Assembly (NCBI GenBank): GCA_937916135.1
Contig: CALFTQ010000176.1
Coordinates: forward strand, 1 to 63,322
Length of the DNA stretch: 63,322 bases
Source: an uncultured Verrucomicrobiales bacterium
GTDB taxonomy: Bacteria > Verrucomicrobiota > Verrucomicrobiia > Verrucomicrobiales > Akkermansiaceae
Direction: 5' to 3'
The notes below the pieces were generated by a model. That model saw only the letters and a program-made list of their open reading frames with translations, had not been told where the DNA came from and did no database searches. This document shows, piece after piece, positions 7,829-17,700 of this stretch. How positions within the stretch are numbered: position 1 is the stretch's first letter; each line of letters opens with the position of its first letter. Made by a program: the position numbers and the translations under genes.

Positions 7829-8791
7829 TTAATTGGGGAGTAAAATGAATTTTGTTCTATCCTGGTAATCGTTAGTGGGGAGCCAGGCATCCCAGGCGTT
7901 CCAGCCATCGCGCAGGAAACGGGCGGTTTCCTGGTAGCGGGAGGAGGAGGAAGGCATGCCGAGCATGACCACCAGCAGGCGCTGGGCGAACGTGGCTTCC
8001 TTGCCGGTGGCCGGGTTCACCCGCTTGACCGAGGCGCGGCGGGCGGTCACCATGAGGCAGCTGCCCGCGCTGCGGGATTGCCCCACCTTCAGGCCGTCCA
8101 CATGGCCGGAGCCGCTCAGCAACTTGTTGTTGTTGCGGATGGTCTGGCTGCGCTTGCCGGCAGGGGTGTGAATGGTGACGATGCAACCGGTCTGGGCGGT
8201 GATGGCCAGCAGGTCCGTGTCGTTGATGGCATACATACCCAGCAGAGCCATATCGCGGGCGGAGGACTGGGTGATGACGGCTCCATTCGTGCCTTTGAAC
8301 ACGGTGGAGGTCATGCCCAGGCGGCGGGCGAGGTTGTTCATCTGGGCAAGGAAGGCACCTTCCGGATTCCTGCTGCTCAGGCTGCCGCCGCAGGCATAAG
8401 CCAGGGTGGTGGCGCAGGCGCTGTCGTCCCACATGAGGGCGGAGTAGAGCGCATCACGCACGGAGATATAGTCCCCCGGGCGCAGGCGGAGCAGGTTGGT
8501 GCGCTGCCATGCTACGGCTTCTGCCGGCACTGTAATCAGGCGGTTCATATCCACCTTGTACGCCTTCACCCAGTCCATAATGACCACGGCCGTGGCCAGA
8601 TTGGTCAGCATGCCGATGGGGCGTTTGAGATTGGAGTTGGAGGAGTACAGCACGCGGCCGGAGTTGACCTCCAGCGCAACATAGCTGGGGGTGGTTTTCT
8701 CCGGGGTCACGATGCTCTGGTACGAGCAGGAGGTGAACAGCCCGCTGACAGCGGCCCCTAACGCACAAAGATATGTGAGAGCTTTATTCAT
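7829..8791 (-). CDS. S11 D-Ala-D-Ala carboxypeptidase-like lipoprotein, catalytic motifs lost
   Basis: Overall sequence order matches the low-molecular-weight penicillin-binding S11 family (PBP5/DacA fold). A lipobox-like LFTSC around residue 22 suggests a lipoprotein. All three active-site motifs are altered: SxxK is Met61-Leu-Thr-Asn64, SGN reads Trp121-Asp-Asp123, and KTG is Lys235-Val-Gly. Reading the DNA confirms each codon. I infer a non-catalytic peptidoglycan-binding or regulatory protein. The 320-aa length lacks the C-terminal amphipathic anchor of PBP5, which fits lipid anchoring. Its start overlaps the upstream PFK paralogue by 4 bases, so it is translated in step with sugar enzymes, an unusual partnership. 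Confidence 0.85.
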   Translation of the reverse strand: MNKALTYLCALGAAVSGLFTSCSYQSIVTPEKTTPSYVALEVNSGRVLYSSNSNLKRPIGMLTNLATAVVIMDWVKAYKVDMNRLITVPAEAVAWQRTNLLRLRPGDYISVRDALYSALMWDDSACATTLAYACGGSLSSRNPEGAFLAQMNNLARRLGMTSTVFKGTNGAVITQSSARDMALLGMYAINDTDLLAITAQTGCIVTIHTPAGKRSQTIRNNNKLLSGSGHVDGLKVGQSRSAGSCLMVTARRASVKRVNPATGKEATFAQRLLVVMLGMPSSSSRYQETARFLRDGWNAWDAWLPTNDYQDRTKFILLPN

Positions 8792-9969
8792 TTAGAAGCT
8801 GCCGACTTGGATTTGCAGCACTTGCGGGCGGGCTTGCTTCCCTTGGTGCCGGTTTGAACGCGGTCGCTGTGCATCTCCTCGGGGCTGCGGTCGCCGAAGA
8901 TGATGCCGAGGTCGCGGGCCGTGCTGACTACCTGACTGTCTGTGCTGACGAAACGGTGGTGGGCCACGGCTTCCTCAATCGGCACGTTGTCGATGTTGAG
9001 GCCGTTGAGCACCACAGTCTTGCCGAAGTCCTTCTTTTCGATAAGCTTCACGGCTTCCACGCCGAAGCGGACACCGAGGATGCGGTCGAAGGCGCAGGGG
9101 GTGCCGCCGCGCTGGGTGTGGCCCAGCACGCAGTAGCGGGTTTCGATACCGGTGCGTTCCTGCAGAATCTGGGTGAGCTTGTTGCCGATGCCGCCGAGGC
9201 GTTCATCTCCGTTTTCCTTGTTGTGCACGGTGACGAGCTGGCCGTTGAGGCGGGACCCCTCGGCCACCACCACGATGATTTCGCGCTGGCCGGTGGCTTT
9301 GCGGGCCTTGACGCATTCGATGACCTTGTCCAGGTCGTACTCGATTTCGGGGATGAGCACCACGTCTGCCGCAGCAGCGATGCCGCCGTACAGCGCAATC
9401 CAGCCGGACATATCGCCCATCACCTCAATCACCATCATGCGCTGGTGGGCATTGGCGGTGGTGCGGATGCGGTCGATGGATTCCGTCACCACGGTCACGG
9501 CGCTGTGGAAACCGAAGGTGTAGTCGGAGTCGCTGCAGAGGTCGTTGTTGATGGTCTTGGGGATGGAAATCACGGGCAGGCCTTCCTCGGAGAGGAGGCT
9601 GGCGGTGCGGGCGGAGCCGCTGCCGCCGATAACGGCCAGGGCCTGAAGACCGAGGGCGTTGATGGTTTTCTTGGCCTTGGCCATGACCTCGCGGTCCACC
9701 TGGCGGCGGCCCACCTTGTTGGTGACAACCTTGAAGTTGCCGGTGCTGGTGGTGCCGAGGATGGTGCCGCCGTAGGCGCGGATTTTGTGTGTCTTATTGG
9801 GCGTGAGGGTTTCATAACGGCGGCCCCCTGCCACGGGCAGGAGGCCTTCAAAACCGTCATGGAAACCGATAACTCGCCAACCACGGCGATAGGCTGCGGA
9901 AACGTAGCCTTCAATCACCGCATTGATGCCGGGGCAGTCGCCGCCGGAGTTGAGAATACCGATAATCAT
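8788..9969 (-). CDS. Phosphofructokinase paralogue with altered catalytic residues
   Basis: The 393-aa protein aligns along its length with the PFK at 6722-7822, including GGDCPG at residues 9-14. Key positions differ. GGDGS reads GGSGS (Ser117 for Asp), PKTIDND reads PKTINND (Asn141 for the catalytic Asp), and MGR reads MGD (Asp186 for the phosphate-contacting Arg). The codons AGC, AAC and GAT were read directly. By homology to E. coli PfkA (Asp103, Asp127, Arg171) these should impair phosphotransfer. A basic, Cys/Lys-rich tail of ~20 residues is extra. It may be a regulatory partner subunit or act on another substrate. It lies 17 bp after the epimerase gene. Confidence 0.9.
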   Translation of the reverse strand: MIIGILNSGGDCPGINAVIEGYVSAAYRRGWRVIGFHDGFEGLLPVAGGRRYETLTPNKTHKIRAYGGTILGTTSTGNFKVVTNKVGRRQVDREVMAKAKKTINALGLQALAVIGGSGSARTASLLSEEGLPVISIPKTINNDLCSDSDYTFGFHSAVTVVTESIDRIRTTANAHQRMMVIEVMGDMSGWIALYGGIAAAADVVLIPEIEYDLDKVIECVKARKATGQREIIVVVAEGSRLNGQLVTVHNKENGDERLGGIGNKLTQILQERTGIETRYCVLGHTQRGGTPCAFDRILGVRFGVEAVKLIEKKDFGKTVVLNGLNIDNVPIEEAVAHHRFVSTDSQVVSTARDLGIIFGDRSPEEMHSDRVQTGTKGSKPARKCCKSKSAASK

Positions 9970-9986
9970 GTTTTAGTATTGTTACG

Positions 9987-11177
9987 TTAAGCTTGTGTGG
10001 AGGGGGCGGGGATGGCGCCGAAATAGTGAGCGCAGCACCACAGGGCGCGGGGGTGGTGGAAGAAGGATTTCCACATGGAGCCCTTCAGTCCGTTGGTGGT
10101 GGAGCCGTCCTGGTTGCAGTAGCCGAACCACTCGCCGTGTTCCTTGTCCTGCAGGTGCTCGAATGCCCAGTCGTGGATGCGCTGGTGCCACTCGGCGTAT
10201 TTTTCATCGCCGGTCATGGTATAGGCCAGACAGGTGCCGATGAGGGCTTCATCGTGCGGCCACCAGAACTTCATGTTGTGCCAGTACTCCTGCACCGGTT
10301 TGTTGTACACGTCGGTGTAGTAGAGCAGGCCGCCGTACTTCTTGTCCCAGCCGCGGGCCAGGGCCCAGTCAATCATCTTGCAGCCGATTTCGATGAGCTT
10401 CTTATCGCCGCCGCGGTAGCGGGCTTCCTCCAGCACGAACCAGCCGCCTTCGATATCGTGGCCGGGGTTGAGCACGCGCTCATCGAAGTGGTCGATGACG
10501 GAGCCGTCCGGCGCCACATTTTCGAGCACGGCCTGAATATCCTCGTGCAGGAAGAGGCGCTGCAGGTCATCGATGCAGCGGTCAATCCAGGCGGTGTACA
10601 CACCGCCCTCATCGCCAAGGTAGCGGCGCATTTCCTGGGCGGTCACGAGCATAATCATGCGGCAGCCCAGGTTTTCGCCGGGGCGGTTGCCGGTGCTCTT
10701 GGGGGCCATCTTGCCGGGGGTGAAGAAGATATCGGCAAAGACGCCGAACCAGTTGCGGGCGCGCTCGGCGCTCTTCGGGTCGCCGGTGGCGCCGTAGTGG
10801 GCCGCCCAGGCAATGGCCGCGAAGCATTCGCTGTAGGCATAGCGGCGCATGCGGATGGGCATGCCATCTGCCGCCACGTGGAAGTACATGCGGTTGGCCT
10901 CGTGGTCAGCGCAGTGCTCTTCGAGGAATTTGAGGGCGCTTTCGGCGCATTCCATCCAGAGCGGATTCTTTTCGATGCTGTTGTAGCAGGTAAGGAGCAT
11001 CCAGGCCATGCGGCCCTGTGCCCACACGTTCTTGTCGGTATCTACCAGGGTGCCATCGGCGGCATAGCAATGGTAGAGACCCCCGTTCACTGTGTCCAGT
11101 GAACGGGGAAACCAGAACGGCACTACCTCATTGAGCAGCTTGTCTTTGTAGAATTCGCCAAGTGCTTTGGTATCCAT
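9987..11177 (-). CDS. N-acylglucosamine 2-epimerase (AGE/RnBP family)
   Basis: This 396-aa protein is an (alpha/alpha)6-barrel epimerase that interconverts N-acetylmannosamine and N-acetylglucosamine. Visible signatures are the NVWAQGRMAWML segment (~residues 50-61), the histidine in NPGHDIEGGW (~250) and the second histidine in WWPHDEAL (~315), the usual catalytic pair. Length matches the family (~390-420). It follows the sialic-acid lyase gene by 21 bp, so the two give sialate to ManNAc to GlcNAc. Cellobiose 2-epimerase is an alternative family member, but the neighbour favours the ManNAc role. Confidence 0.9.
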   Translation of the reverse strand: MDTKALGEFYKDKLLNEVVPFWFPRSLDTVNGGLYHCYAADGTLVDTDKNVWAQGRMAWMLLTCYNSIEKNPLWMECAESALKFLEEHCADHEANRMYFHVAADGMPIRMRRYAYSECFAAIAWAAHYGATGDPKSAERARNWFGVFADIFFTPGKMAPKSTGNRPGENLGCRMIMLVTAQEMRRYLGDEGGVYTAWIDRCIDDLQRLFLHEDIQAVLENVAPDGSVIDHFDERVLNPGHDIEGGWFVLEEARYRGGDKKLIEIGCKMIDWALARGWDKKYGGLLYYTDVYNKPVQEYWHNMKFWWPHDEALIGTCLAYTMTGDEKYAEWHQRIHDWAFEHLQDKEHGEWFGYCNQDGSTTNGLKGSMWKSFFHHPRALWCCAHYFGAIPAPSTQA

Positions 11178-11198
11178 GAGGAAATGCGGGTTGGAGCT

Positions 11199-12125
11199 TT
11201 ACTTGTAGATGGCCCAGTCGTAGAAGCCGATGGCCTTGAGCTCGCTCTTGAGGGCCTCGAGGGTGGCTTTGTCCTGCTTGCCCATGGGGAGGCGGGCCGG
11301 GCCGAAGTCTACGCCGGTCCATTCGCTCATGAGGTACTTGCAGCAGCCCATGTAGCCCTTGCCGGCGATGATGTTGATCATGGTGACGGAGAGCTGCTGC
11401 AGGCGGCGGGCCTCAGCGAGGTCGCCGGCGTCCACAGCCTTCATGATGTCATCATACAGCTTGGGAGCATAGTTGAAGGAGGAACCCACGCCGCCCTTGG
11501 CACCGGTGGCATAGGCGCCGAGGAACCATTCGTCCACACCCCAGGGAATGTCGTACTTGCCGCCATCGTAGTTCAAGGCGTCCATGTACAGGGCCAGGTC
11601 GGGGTTGGTGAACTTCACACCCACAAAGTTCGGAATCTTCTTGGCGCAGGCCTCAATCATCTTGCAGGGGTTGAAGCCCACATGGGTGAGCACGGGGATA
11701 TCGTAGAAGTAGAAGGGCAGCTCAGGGGCGCCGGAGGCGGCCACGGCCAGGCTGTCTACCAGCAGGTCGATGCTGCCGGGCTTGAAGTAGCAGGGGGAGT
11801 TGCTGGCGGTGCCGGTGGCGCCGCACTCAGCAGCGTAGGCGGCCAGTTCGCGGCCGTCGTACACGCAGTTGCCACCGGTGTGTACGATGACATCGATGCC
11901 GTACTTCTTGCCGGCCTCGCCCCAGGCGGCCATGTTTTCCTTGCGCTCGGTGAGCTGCATGTGGGCGGATTCACCGGTGGAGCCGGTGATGAAAACGGAC
12001 TTGATGCCCTGGCTGGCCAGGAACTTGGCCTGCGCGTCCACTGCATTCGGATTGCAGGAGCCATCGGCATTCATCGGGGTGTGCGTAGCAGCGCAGAGAC
12101 CGTGAATTTTGAATGAGGTTTCCAT
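11199..12125 (-). CDS. nanA: N-acetylneuraminate lyase
   Basis: The 308-aa protein belongs to the DapA/NanA class I aldolase family and splits sialic acid into pyruvate and ManNAc. It has GSTGES near residue 48 (lyases have GSTGE, dihydrodipicolinate synthases GTTGE), the tyrosine in FYFYDIP (~140) and the Schiff-base lysine in VGVKFTN (~170). The adjacent ManNAc epimerase supports lyase over DapA. It is the first gene of the operon. A possible promoter lies at 12191-12219 on the minus strand. Confidence 0.9.
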   Translation of the reverse strand: METSFKIHGLCAATHTPMNADGSCNPNAVDAQAKFLASQGIKSVFITGSTGESAHMQLTERKENMAAWGEAGKKYGIDVIVHTGGNCVYDGRELAAYAAECGATGTASNSPCYFKPGSIDLLVDSLAVAASGAPELPFYFYDIPVLTHVGFNPCKMIEACAKKIPNFVGVKFTNPDLALYMDALNYDGGKYDIPWGVDEWFLGAYATGAKGGVGSSFNYAPKLYDDIMKAVDAGDLAEARRLQQLSVTMINIIAGKGYMGCCKYLMSEWTGVDFGPARLPMGKQDKATLEALKSELKAIGFYDWAIYK

Positions 12126-12190
12126 ATCTGTAGTATGTGTTTTGTATGCGAGAAATAAGGAGAAGGGAAATCAAAAATTGCCCAGTGCTA

Positions 12191-12219
12191 CTTTTAGCGC
12201 AAAGGGCATGATTTTTCAA
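12191..12219 (-). promoter_or_regulatory. Possible promoter of the nanA operon
   Basis: On the minus strand TTGAAA (12214-12219) and TAAAAG (12191-12196) are 17 bp apart. The -10 match is only partial. An A/T-rich leader of ~65 bp follows before the nanA ATG. Confidence 0.35.
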
Positions 12220-12249
12220 GAATAATCTGCTGATTGGGTGGAAATAGGC

Positions 12250-12681
12250 TTATTTTTCCGATTTTACCCGCTTGAAACGCATTTTCAGCTCGTCTTCCGG
12301 GCGGTTGCGCGCCTTGTTTTTCTGGCGGATGAATTCGCGTGCTTCCGGTGGCAGTTTTTCTATGATGTGGAAGTCGACCACGGCCAGGTCATCAGACTCG
12401 AAGGAGAGGCTGACGAGGTATTTTTCCTGATTGCGGGAGATTTCGATGGAGTAGGGTTCGCATTCATCCTGCAGCCAGGAGTATTGGAAGGTGGCGCGGT
12501 AATTACCTCCCCGCCAGCGGGCGGTACAGTCAGTGACTTCCACATAGCCCAGTTTGTTGTATTCCTGCCATTCGCCCTGCACGAGCTCGCGTGGGTTTTT
12601 GAACCAGCCCGGCAGCAGCAGGGCAGCGCAGGAAAGGAGAGAAATCAGAAACAGCAGGAGGATGAGGCGTATGCGGGTCAT
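12250..12681 (-). CDS. Hypothetical membrane-anchored protein, 143 aa
   Basis: I chose the ATG at 12681 because GGAG stands 5 bp before it. A longer in-frame version starts at 12723 without such support. The N-terminus has one hydrophobic segment (residues ~5-27) containing LLSC, which could be a lipobox or simply a membrane helix. The mature part (~115 aa) has alternating strands and ends in a Lys/Arg-rich tail. Divergent from gpmA. Function unknown. Confidence 0.7.
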   Translation of the reverse strand: MTRIRLILLLFLISLLSCAALLLPGWFKNPRELVQGEWQEYNKLGYVEVTDCTARWRGGNYRATFQYSWLQDECEPYSIEISRNQEKYLVSLSFESDDLAVVDFHIIEKLPPEAREFIRQKNKARNRPEDELKMRFKRVKSEK

Positions 12682-12750
12682 AACTGCTCCCAGTCTAGCA
12701 TATTCTGTTTGTTTTGCAATCATTCTGTGCGTGAAATCATCATTTCAGGC

Positions 12751-13425
12751 ATGAAGGAACTTATCTTACTGCGGCACGGGGAATCTGAGTGGAACGCAGA
12801 AAACCGATTCACCGGCTGGGCAGATGTGCCACTCTCTGCGGCGGGGCGGCAGGAGGCTGCACTGGCCGGGAGGCGCTTGAAGGAGAGCGGCTTCACCTGC
12901 CGTGGGGCCTGTTGTTCCGTGCTGGTTCGGGCAGTGCATACGCTCAATATCGTGCTGGATGAGATGGACTGCGCCTGGGTTCCGGTTCATAAGGACTGGC
13001 GGCTCAATGAGAAACACTATGGCGCGCTGCAGGGACGCCACAAGGCGGAGGTGGAAAACGAAGCCGGGGCAGAACAGGTGAGACGCTGGCGGCGGGCATA
13101 TGATTGCCCACCCCCGGCCCTGCAACCCGGGGATGAGAGGCTGCCGAAACTGGATGCCCGCTACGATGCCATACCCCGGCATCTGCTACCGCTTACCGAA
13201 TCGCTGCTGGATACCCGCCTGCGGGTGAGGGCCTGCTGGGAGGAGCTTGTGCGTCCCCGGCTGTATGCAGCCGGCACTTTGCTGGTGGTGGCGCATGGCA
13301 ACAGCCTGCGCGCACTGGTCATGCACCTGCGTGGTCTCACGCCCACCGGGGTGGAGCAGTTGGAGATTCCGACAGCGCACCCCTTGCGCTTTGTGTTCGA
13401 TGACGATATGAAACTGCTTTCATAA
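12751..13425 (+). CDS. gpmA: 2,3-bisphosphoglycerate-dependent phosphoglycerate mutase
   Basis: The 224-aa enzyme interconverts 3- and 2-phosphoglycerate in glycolysis. RHGESEWN at residues ~8-15 holds the phosphorylated histidine, NEKHYGALQG (~85-94) the catalytic glutamate, and VAHGNSLR (~180) the second histidine. The ATG at 12751 matches the family N-terminus exactly. The open frame extends far upstream, but that part lies antisense to the neighbouring gene and is not family sequence. It is slightly shorter than E. coli GpmA (250 aa). Confidence 0.95.
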   Translation: MKELILLRHGESEWNAENRFTGWADVPLSAAGRQEAALAGRRLKESGFTCRGACCSVLVRAVHTLNIVLDEMDCAWVPVHKDWRLNEKHYGALQGRHKAEVENEAGAEQVRRWRRAYDCPPPALQPGDERLPKLDARYDAIPRHLLPLTESLLDTRLRVRACWEELVRPRLYAAGTLLVVAHGNSLRALVMHLRGLTPTGVEQLEIPTAHPLRFVFDDDMKLLS

Positions 13426-13479
13426 CGGAACGCAGAGCCGACTGAGCATAGCATATTGACGCACCGGGGGAGAAGTGCC

Positions 13480-14712
13480 ATGCTGTGCAGTATGGCGATA
13501 CGAATGAAAGAATGGGGCATGCAGGCCTATCCCCGGCAAGGGGTGCACCTGCCGCTCAATGCGTTGAATGATTGGGGGCGCACCGGCCGGGCTCTGGGGC
13601 AGGGTGTGGTAGAGGTCGGGCAGGGGCTGGCGGCACTGGCACCGGCCATTGAGCAAGTGGCACGCACCGGCCGCAGTGCAGGTGCCGCTGCCATGCTGGA
13701 TGAAATAGGCCGGGAGACGGTGGAGGAGTTGCTGGAGCTGCCCGTCCGGGATTGGGACTACAGCTGGCAGCAGGCCTATGCACCGCGAGTGCATGAGATG
13801 CTGAATGAATTTTCGGGTGCGGAGCGCGAAGAAGCCTTGCGCCTGAGCGAATTGTATGGGGAGAAATATTCGCTGGAAGGTCGCCGCAGCATGGAACTGG
13901 AGCGGCTGCGCCAGGCAAAGTCCCACTGGCGCAGACAAGTGGATACCGCAGTGCAGAGCGGTGATGCTGATTCCGCCCGCCAGTGGGTGGAGCAGGGGCG
14001 CGGGGTTTTCGTGCCGGAGTCGGAAATGCCGCAGGAATTGGAGTCTGTTCAGAGCCGCAGTCTGCAAAGCCGGTGGCAGCAGCACCTGCTGCAGGATCCG
14101 CACACTGCCCTGGCAGAATGGCAGTCGCCCACTGCCTTGAAACCTGCCGGGCAGGCGGAGCTCAGTGCTCTGGAAAAGGAGATGCAGAAGACCCGTGCTG
14201 TATTGTTTGACCAGCTTGCTGCCCAGTTGGGCGCATCCTTGGAACAGGGGGATGAACCGGATGCCCGGCAGCTGGAACGCGCCGTGGCAGCCGGGGTGCT
14301 GGCGCCTGAGCAGCTGGCTCTGCTGCAGCATCCCCGTGCCGAATTGAGCGTGGCAGAGTCCTGCAACTGGTTGCGCCGCATCGATGAACGCACGGAGGCA
14401 GATGATGCTCGCCTGGTGGTGGATATTGCACTTGCTCCGCTGCCTGTGGAGCAGAAACAGGTGCTCCTCCGCCGCTTGCAGGATACGGCCGCCGTGCCTC
14501 AGCAGCGCCGGAGCCGCATGAGTCGCGCGCTCTGGAATCTGTACCGCGCCGGGCGCTTCGGTTGCCCGGGTGATGAGGAGGCCATGCGGTGCCTGGGGCG
14601 TTTGCAGGAAGAAGCTTTGCGAGGCATGAACTCCTGGTCGGAGAAGGATTGTGAGCGCTGGCTGGAGACTTTCAGCCGGGCAGGGGAAGATAACTGGGTA
14701 TGCTTTGAATAG
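13480..14712 (+). CDS. Probable phage-derived virion or ejection protein, 410 aa
   Basis: The product is almost wholly alpha-helical and coiled-coil-like, rich in Ala, Glu, Gln and Arg, without signal peptide or membrane helix. Such composition and its place just before a very long helical protein and a terminase resemble internal or ejection proteins of short-tailed phages. This is inference from context. GGGGGAG 7 bp before the ATG at 13480 decides the start; an in-frame TTG at 13456 is less likely. It begins a four-gene block ending at 21576. Confidence 0.6.
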   Translation: MLCSMAIRMKEWGMQAYPRQGVHLPLNALNDWGRTGRALGQGVVEVGQGLAALAPAIEQVARTGRSAGAAAMLDEIGRETVEELLELPVRDWDYSWQQAYAPRVHEMLNEFSGAEREEALRLSELYGEKYSLEGRRSMELERLRQAKSHWRRQVDTAVQSGDADSARQWVEQGRGVFVPESEMPQELESVQSRSLQSRWQQHLLQDPHTALAEWQSPTALKPAGQAELSALEKEMQKTRAVLFDQLAAQLGASLEQGDEPDARQLERAVAAGVLAPEQLALLQHPRAELSVAESCNWLRRIDERTEADDARLVVDIALAPLPVEQKQVLLRRLQDTAAVPQQRRSRMSRALWNLYRAGRFGCPGDEEAMRCLGRLQEEALRGMNSWSEKDCERWLETFSRAGEDNWVCFE

Positions 14713-14726
14713 AAATGATTTGATTT

Positions 14727-17700
14727 ATGAATACTGAAACTACCATGATTGAACAGAAGGCGCCAATCCCGCTGGAATCGCTTTCTCCGCTGCCGGAGAG
14801 GAATGTGGGGCGTGAGCTGGAAAAGGGGCAGTACTGGACCCACCTGCTGACCGGAGACCTTTCCACGGTGCCGGAGGCAGTGCGGCGCAAGGCTGGTGCT
14901 GCGGATGATGCATTGCCGGCAGAAGAACGGGATTATCGCCTGGCTGCCAGTATCAACCGCTCCTGGGTGGTGGACCACCGGAACATGAGCCGGGAGGAAG
15001 TGAGCGCTGCCTGGCCGGAGCTGCGGCGCGAAATGGCAGAGGAACTGGGCGTGGCTGATAATGAGAACGAGGTGTATGCCGGCTTATCCCTGCGGCACAG
15101 TGAGGAGCCCCTGCGTGAACAGGTGCGCCGCTTGTTCCGGAGTAATTATGAGGCTGCGCTGAAGGGCGAGTCACCTGCGCTGCCGGAGCCTGCCGATGAG
15201 CGCCGCATTTGTGAAACCGCCCAGGCGCACGCGCAGCGAACCCGTGAGGAGTATCTGCCGCTTGCAGAGTCTGTTTCCGAGGGCTGGTCGGCGCTCAAGG
15301 CGCTGGAGTCAGAGATGGTTTCTTTCCCGGAATTGATTTCGGGTACTCCGGGTCTGCTCCGGGCGGTGGATACGCTGGCGGATATGGAACCGGATGAACG
15401 CCACAAGGTGTACGCCATCGCCCGCTCGTTGCCCTCGGCAGAAAAATTACAGCCTGAGCCGGAGGAGCTGGGGCACGCCTTGCTGCATGGCGTGCGCCGC
15501 GGTGCGGATGACCTGCGGCATTCGATGCTGCAGGGGGCGGGGCATATAGCTGCTGCGGGCGCGCACCAGCTGGCAGATGCGTTTGACCTGCCGGGGTTGC
15601 ACCGCGCGGCTGAATTCACAGACAAGCGCTTGCAGGTGCTGCATGAGCTGCGCAGACTGGCTCATCATGAGGTGTTTCCCATTAAATTGGAGGATGAGAG
15701 CAGTTCCCTGGAGAGATTGGCGGTTGATGCGGCAGAGGCTGTTCCCGGAGCCGTCCTCTCCTTTGCCGGGGGAGCCGGTTTCGGCTGCCTGGCACTGAGC
15801 GCTACCGGCGCGGCCGTGGCTGAGGCGCGCAAGCGCAGCCCGGAAACCAGCCAGAATCTGCAGACGCTGGCCGGGCTTACGGCGGCTGCGTTGCAGGCCG
15901 GAATCAGTATGGGGTTGAGCCGCATCGGTGGCGATGCGCTTAACCGCACCATCAATCATTTTGCCAAGGCGCGCCATGCCGGTTTCAAGGGCTACTCGCT
16001 GGCTGCGCTCAAATCCCTGGGTTCCTTATCAAGGGAGGCGGTGGTGGATTTGCTGAGCGGGAAGATTTCAAGCTATGCAGAGCAGGGCCTGCAGGAGCTG
16101 GCCTCCCGGGTGGATGGGGTCGCTTCCAATATCAATTGGAAGGAACTGGGCAACTCGGAGTGGGAGGTCGATACTCACCTGCGGGAGGCTGCTATGAACC
16201 TGCCATATTATCTGATCGGGGCGGGGCGCGCGGCGCTGCATCATTTCCGCGCTCCTCAGGCTCTGTTGGAAAATACGGCAGTGCTGGAAAAATGGGGGAT
16301 TGATGAAGCTGCCCGCCGCCATATTCAGGAGCAGCCGGATATTCACGCGCGTTCGCAGGCGCTCACACAGGCGCTGTGCACAAGCCGCCGCTGGGGTGGT
16401 GCCGGCATGCTGGTGGAGGCCTTGCGGGCGCTTCGCCTGTTGAATACGGAAACGCACCGCGTGTTCAACGATGAACAGGACGTCCGCAGCTTCCTGAACC
16501 TGCCGGCAGATAGTGCCTCCCGGAAAATACCTGACCCCCCGGAACGCGATTTGAGCACGCCGGAGGCACTTAAAGAGGTGAACCTGCTTATGAATGGCCG
16601 CAAGACTGAGCTGCCGAATGCGCAGCAGCTTGTTCCGCTCATCCGACTCTGGGATGAATGGAATATCAGGGCTATGGGGGCGTGGATCCGCCAGCCGGAG
16701 AACTTCCGGGAGCGTGCAAAACATTATCTGGAGCTCAGCAAGGATAAGGCACAGGCCTTGCCGCGCGAGTATCGGCTGGATGGCTATTATACCCCCTATC
16801 GTGCAGAGTTGGTGCGCCATGTGGTGAATGACCACATGCAGGAGATCATCAATCTTTCGTACCAGTATCTGATGAATACGGAGTCGTTGGATAGCCTGCA
16901 CCGCTCTTACAAAACAGATAAAATTGCACGAGCCCGCACGGAATCCAAGCGGCAGGAGCTGCTGGGGCACTTCTGCGCGGCTCTGGAATCAGCGGTGCGC
17001 ACCGGTGATGCAGAAACGGCACTGAAATCTTTCAGCTCCTTCCTGGAAAAGAAGTATACCGAGCGGCGCCGATTGTCTGCCCATGCTCCTACCTGGATGC
17101 GAAAGGCTCAGATCCGGGATTTTGAGAATGGCTATGAAACGGCACGGCTTAAGATATTGAAATATGATAAGAAGAAACCGCAAGAGCTGTGGGAGGCTTA
17201 TCGAATCATGCTTGGTTTCCGGACTTGCGCAGAGGTGTTGCTGGATATTATTCCTCATTCAGCCGATTTCCAGGAATTGCTCCATCTCGGGTACAGCCCG
17301 GAAGATTCATTTACCCACCTGTTGCAGCGTGAAATGCAGGGAAATTACGGAACGGAGGTGTGGAACCCGCAGAAACTGGGTGCAGCCCAGCGGAATGATA
17401 CTGATAATATGCAGCGCCTGGCCGGCAATAAAAATACGGTGGGCCGCTACATGCTGCTCAGTGGCCGCCAGCTGGAGAGCAGCCCGGATGGCACCGGAAA
17501 GACCTTGTGGCGCATGACCCGCCCGGATGGAACTAAAACCCCGTGGTTCCCATCGCAGGCTATGGTGGTGAACTCCATGGCCGGCAATGCCCGCACCTTG
17601 TTCCTGCCTACCGGCAAGGGGCTTCTGCTGGATAATATCCGGAATTCCTACCGCTATACTCCCCAGGGAAAGGGCTTCTTTCATGCAGCTTTCATGTATC

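Noticed and set aside
11199..12125. Dihydrodipicolinate synthase (dapA)
   Set aside because: GSTGE rather than GTTGE, and the ManNAc epimerase neighbour favours sialic-acid lyase.
12238..12750. N-terminal extension of gpmA
   Set aside because: Lies antisense to another gene and is not conserved in phosphoglycerate mutases; ATG at 12751 fits the family.
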